Below, in pieces: positions 61,110-64,000 of a DNA stretch of 64,000 bases (within the stretch, counting starts at the first letter, position 1; every line of letters starts with the position of its first letter). A model generated the notes under the pieces. It was not told the origin of the DNA, searched no databases, and saw only the letters and a list, made by a program, of their open reading frames with translations. Source of the DNA: JAJACP01 sp964350245 (lineage in GTDB: Bacteria; Chlamydiota; Chlamydiia; Chlamydiales; JAAKFR01); NCBI GenBank assembly GCA_964350245.1, contig CAYGJC010000003.1, positions 62,001-126,000 of the forward strand. Direction: 5' to 3'. Position numbers and translations under genes: made by a program.

Positions 61110-64000
61110 CTACCCTAATCCCTGCCTATTGTAGACCTCATACATGAAGGCACGCCTCTCTTTGAATGCTCCCTGGACAGAAAATCCGTGGCACTGGCGA
61201 ACGAGAACTCTTATTTCATTTTGCGAAAGCTCGAGTTTTTTTTCTTCATTTGCCAAGGCCGTTCTCAACTTCTTTTGAAGAGCACTCCGCGCTATGGGAC
61301 GTGTAGTTGCCCTATTGAGTGGAAACATGAACGCAAACATCGTCTCTTCTAAATGCGTACGCTGTGCCTCAGACATTTCGGCTAGCAGCCTCTTCACAAA
61401 CTCCCGATCAAGGGGTTGATCACCCAAAGCCTCAATTAGCGCTCTACACTCAGCCTTTCCCTCGCCCCGATCTACCTTCAATGCAGCTTGAAGACCAGCT
61501 TGAAGGTCAAGCACATTTCCCTTGTAATTTGCTCCCGCTGCATGATTGAGTTTGAGCATGAAAGTAGGCATCTCGTTTTCTAGTTTTTCACGATCAGCAG
61601 GATCCATCTGCCCCAAAACCTCTCTTACATAATGCGGATCAACGGGCTGATCTTCCATCGAATCAATGACTCCATGAAGTCGAGGCAACATAACGGCTAA
61701 ATTATGGGATATAGCCTCCACTTCACGAACGATCTGTTCAAGCGCCTGGATTTTTGGCTCCAACTCAGCATACTTCTCGTTCAGTTTTCGCAGTTTATCT
61801 TGATGTAGGGCAAGCTCACGTCTGAGCTCCGAGCGGAGACGGACGTTGCCTGGCTGAGCTTCTAGTTGCCTTTCAAGCTCATGTATTTTTCTTAGCTCTT
61901 GATTATACGCCTTAAACAAGGCTTGGATGTCTTTTATGTCTTTTTGCTTCATATTGTGGCGTGCGTAGAAGCCCGGAAGCATCCGGGCTAGAGGCGATCG
62001 GGTGCTGGTTAACACGTCCAAAAAGTGGTTATCCCAGCTCTGGGGCTGATTGCGCAGGTGAGAAGCCTCTGCTAACTTGCGTTGCACCCGTTTAAGATCG
62101 GTAGCAAATTTTACCGGCGCGTTTGTTTCTATTGCCTCTAGATTTAACTGTTTAAAATTTTTCTCAAATTGCTCTTGAAGCTTGTTAACTTGGTCAATGT
62201 GCCGGTCAAATACACGGTTAAATTGCTCCTGAAGCAGCGCATTCTCAGGATCTTCAGCCAATCTGGCCTGTGCCAATAAGATCGGCTCCGCTTCCCGATG
62301 AAAGGCATTTAACCAGCTGTTTAGCGCCTTGAGATCTCTTTCAACCCGAGGAAAACTCTTGAGAATCGGATCAGGCCGATACGGAATATAGAAGTGATGT
62401 CTTGCGTAGAGGCCATCCAAGAACTGGAGTCTCTCACCTAACAAAGAGATCACATCCTTGGCCGCAGCGTCCATATCTCTGCCCATGCCCTCCAGCTCTA
62501 CCCTCTCGGGGTCCTCAGGAACTTTTGAAAGAGATTGATTTGCAATAATATTTTTTAAATCATTTACGGCTAATTGGATCGCTGCCACACGCTCACGTCC
62601 ACCTAAACGATCCAGCTCTTGTTTGAGTTGTCTAATTTCCTTCTGTTGTTTTTGTGCAAGACGATCTAGCTGGGCACGTAGCTCACGCTTAACACGGGGA
62701 TCTTTTTCCATTTCGACTGCAAGTTCAGCTTCTTGAAGAGGCTGAATAAGCATGGCCAATCGATTATAGATCTCATCGATACGTAGAACGGTTTTCTGAT
62801 CCAAAGAGCGCTTTTTTAGGATCTTTTTCCACTCAGCACCCCACACAGGGTGCGTCCGAATACCCCCGCGCACAAAAAAACCAGAGAACTGATGTTGGGC
62901 ATCTGTCAAGCGATTGGGTAGAGGCCCTCCTTGCTCAGGAAGAAGAAAGAGCTCATGAAACGCTTCAGGATGAGTCAGGCCCTGGGACGTGGCAAATGCA
63001 GTCAATGCCCGACGCACGCGTGCATCTCGAAGACGTCTCTCAAAAGGACGTGTACGTGCCAAAATGGATTCGAGTTTTGCATGCAGCCTTTGAGTTGCGT
63101 TATTTTGTTCTGTTTCAGCTTGGGCGTACTCTTTTTGATTCGCTAAATCAACGGCCTTTTGCATTTCAACACGCCAAACCTCATGAGCTTCTTGGAACTC
63201 CGGCAAAAAGCTAAATAAAGCAGCTGTCTCAAGATCAGAATAGCCCTCTCGACGCATCAGCGCAAAGAAAAGCTCTCGATTTTCCATCAAAGCAGCTCTT
63301 TTTTCTATAGTACTAGTGGCGTCTCTGATTAACGTATTCAATTGATCCGAAAGAGGTTCAAAATGCAAAGCCTCCTTCAACTCGTAAGACATAACAACGC
63401 TTTGCTCTTGTCCAACAGCGGCTACAAAGGCCTGATGCAGCTGCATACGATCTAGATTCAAGGCAAAGGGACGCATTCCCGGAACCCGGTTATCTGCCAC
63501 ACGCTGAGGAATCACAAGCGCCTCCAATGCAGCATGGTAGGCAGGCATCAGCTGCTGCATTTTCTCCTCATAAAGAGCCTTACCTGCTTGCGTTTGACCC
63601 GCATCAAACAACTCTCTTACCTCTCCAAGCGCCTCAAACACAGCTTCTGATGCCTTCTCTAGCGCTTCTAATCTAATTTGATGAGCTTTTATCTCAGAGG
63701 AAGTAAATCCTTCCGATTCTAGCCAGGCCACAAACTCAGGATCTCGAAAAGCGCGGAGAGCATCATCTAACTCCAGCGCAAACTGATTCTCTGGATCAGC
63801 CAAAGCTTGAACGTGCCTTTGACATGTTTCAACATGCCGAGCATCCTCTTGATAGGCATTATGCGCCTTTTCAATTTGATCCATTGCAGTTGCAAGAGCT
63901 TCCCGGTCACTTCCCTCTTTTAAACCTAAACTAAATAATTCGTTGGAGTATGCATACAGCTCATGCGGGTGATCTAGGTCGACCTCTTCTCCTCTCTCTC
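61110..64000 (-). CDS. Large coiled-coil protein, N-terminus beyond the window
   Basis: The frame runs from the stop at 61110 to the right edge with no stop, so the start lies outside; the first Met at 63884 is not necessarily the start because 38 in-frame codons precede it (DHPHELYAYSNELFSLGL). The visible 960-odd residues are almost wholly charged helix (QLRKIHELERQLEAQPGN-like segments), with no membrane span or signal. A degenerate 43-residue repeat occurs twice near the C-terminus (61539-61667 and 61308-61436). It may be a cytosolic scaffold or secreted effector. No family recognised. Confidence 0.65.
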   Translation of the reverse strand, partial: ERGEEVDLDHPHELYAYSNELFSLGLKEGSDREALATAMDQIEKAHNAYQEDARHVETCQRHVQALADPENQFALELDDALRAFRDPEFVAWLESEGFTSSEIKAHQIRLEALEKASEAVFEALGEVRELFDAGQTQAGKALYEEKMQQLMPAYHAALEALVIPQRVADNRVPGMRPFALNLDRMQLHQAFVAAVGQEQSVVMSYELKEALHFEPLSDQLNTLIRDATSTIEKRAALMENRELFFALMRREGYSDLETAALFSFLPEFQEAHEVWRVEMQKAVDLANQKEYAQAETEQNNATQRLHAKLESILARTRPFERRLRDARVRRALTAFATSQGLTHPEAFHELFLLPEQGGPLPNRLTDAQHQFSGFFVRGGIRTHPVWGAEWKKILKKRSLDQKTVLRIDEIYNRLAMLIQPLQEAELAVEMEKDPRVKRELRAQLDRLAQKQQKEIRQLKQELDRLGGRERVAAIQLAVNDLKNIIANQSLSKVPEDPERVELEGMGRDMDAAAKDVISLLGERLQFLDGLYARHHFYIPYRPDPILKSFPRVERDLKALNSWLNAFHREAEPILLAQARLAEDPENALLQEQFNRVFDRHIDQVNKLQEQFEKNFKQLNLEAIETNAPVKFATDLKRVQRKLAEASHLRNQPQSWDNHFLDVLTSTRSPLARMLPGFYARHNMKQKDIKDIQALFKAYNQELRKIHELERQLEAQPGNVRLRSELRRELALHQDKLRKLNEKYAELEPKIQALEQIVREVEAISHNLAVMLPRLHGVIDSMEDQPVDPHYVREVLGQMDPADREKLENEMPTFMLKLNHAAGANYKGNVLDLQAGLQAALKVDRGEGKAECRALIEALGDQPLDREFVKRLLAEMSEAQRTHLEETMFAFMFPLNRATTRPIARSALQKKLRTALANEEKKLELSQNEIRVLVRQCHGFSVQGAFKERRAFMYEVYNRQGLG
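61308..61436 (-). repeat. Protein-level repeat copy 2 in the coiled-coil gene
   Basis: Encodes residues 817-859, beginning IEALGDQPLDREFVKRLLAE and ending FMFPLNRA. A 34-residue linker separates it from copy 1. DNA similarity is weaker, so this is an old duplication. Confidence 0.75.
61539..61667 (-). repeat. Protein-level repeat copy 1 in the coiled-coil gene
   Basis: Encodes residues 740-782 counted from the first Met, beginning IDSMEDQPVDPHYVREVLGQ and ending FMLKLNHA. It aligns without gaps to copy 2: DQPVD with DQPLD, REVLGQM with KRLLAEM, and FMLKLNHA with FMFPLNRA. Confidence 0.75.

Overview
The window looks like the chromosome of an environmental chlamydia (order Chlamydiales, a Parachlamydia/Waddlia/Simkania-like lineage). 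From memory of the Chlamydia trachomatis gene order, three blocks are collinear with it: rpmG-lolC/E-lolD (CT150-CT152), fbaB plus an APC permease (CT215-CT216), and recF-dnaN-smpB-apbE-folD-CT079 (CT074-CT079, here extended by ispA and a sugar transferase). Many orphan proteins carry the paired hydrophobic segments typical of inclusion-membrane (Inc-like) proteins, and there are eukaryote-like domains. No database search was possible, so family calls rest on motifs read by eye.

Layout. 1-362: the end of parA and a small ribbon-helix-helix-like protein. 473-4386: a two-gene unit of unknown function. 4383-4514: a 43-residue lipoprotein not previously obvious because of its size. 4592-7741: a very large Inc-like coiled-coil protein. 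7784-9256: prolyl-tRNA synthetase of the archaeal/eukaryal type. 9253-21503: an accessory stretch rich in candidate host-interaction genes. It holds four tandem Inc-like paralogues, an alanine-rich protein with a textbook bipartite nuclear localisation signal, an mtnA-like enzyme with a signal peptide, an AAA/DUF4143 ATPase, a 1134-residue protein ending in a ubiquitin-specific protease domain, and a 746-residue protein with a propeller-like ectodomain, mucin-like Thr/Ser stalk, one membrane span and a tail carrying two EPIYA-like tyrosine motifs.

21562-24000: metNIQ methionine ABC importer. 24099-32110: fbaB, APC permease, methyltransferase, YihY-type membrane protein and an AsmA-like giant, probably one operon. 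32188-34097: an exported methyltransferase and an Inc-like protein with a FYVE/treble-clef-like zinc finger. 34144-41062 (minus): 2TM protein, MgtE, a TPR protein and a large coiled-coil membrane protein. 41134-42489: rimO.

42592-51264: a long co-directional run with overlapping genes: rpmG, lolC/E, lolD, kbl, tdh, ispA, sugar transferase, mreD-like, folD, apbE. It joins ribosome, lipoprotein export, threonine breakdown, isoprenoid, envelope and one-carbon functions. 51255-53926: smpB, dnaN, recF. 53882-60322: an MFS pump, an Inc-like protein, a 115-bp element bounded by 18-bp inverted repeats, an orphan ABC ATPase, an HD phosphohydrolase and three more Inc-like proteins. 60398-60553: tRNA-Ile and tRNA-Ala without rRNA genes. 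60639-64000: a secreted DUF4019 protein and a large coiled-coil protein running off the window edge.

The strongest leads are the accessory stretch at 9.2-21.5 kb and the zinc-finger Inc-like protein at 33 kb: together they read as a set of candidate secreted effectors aimed at host ubiquitin, nuclear import, tyrosine-kinase signalling and membranes. That role is inference from domain content, not shown by the sequence itself.
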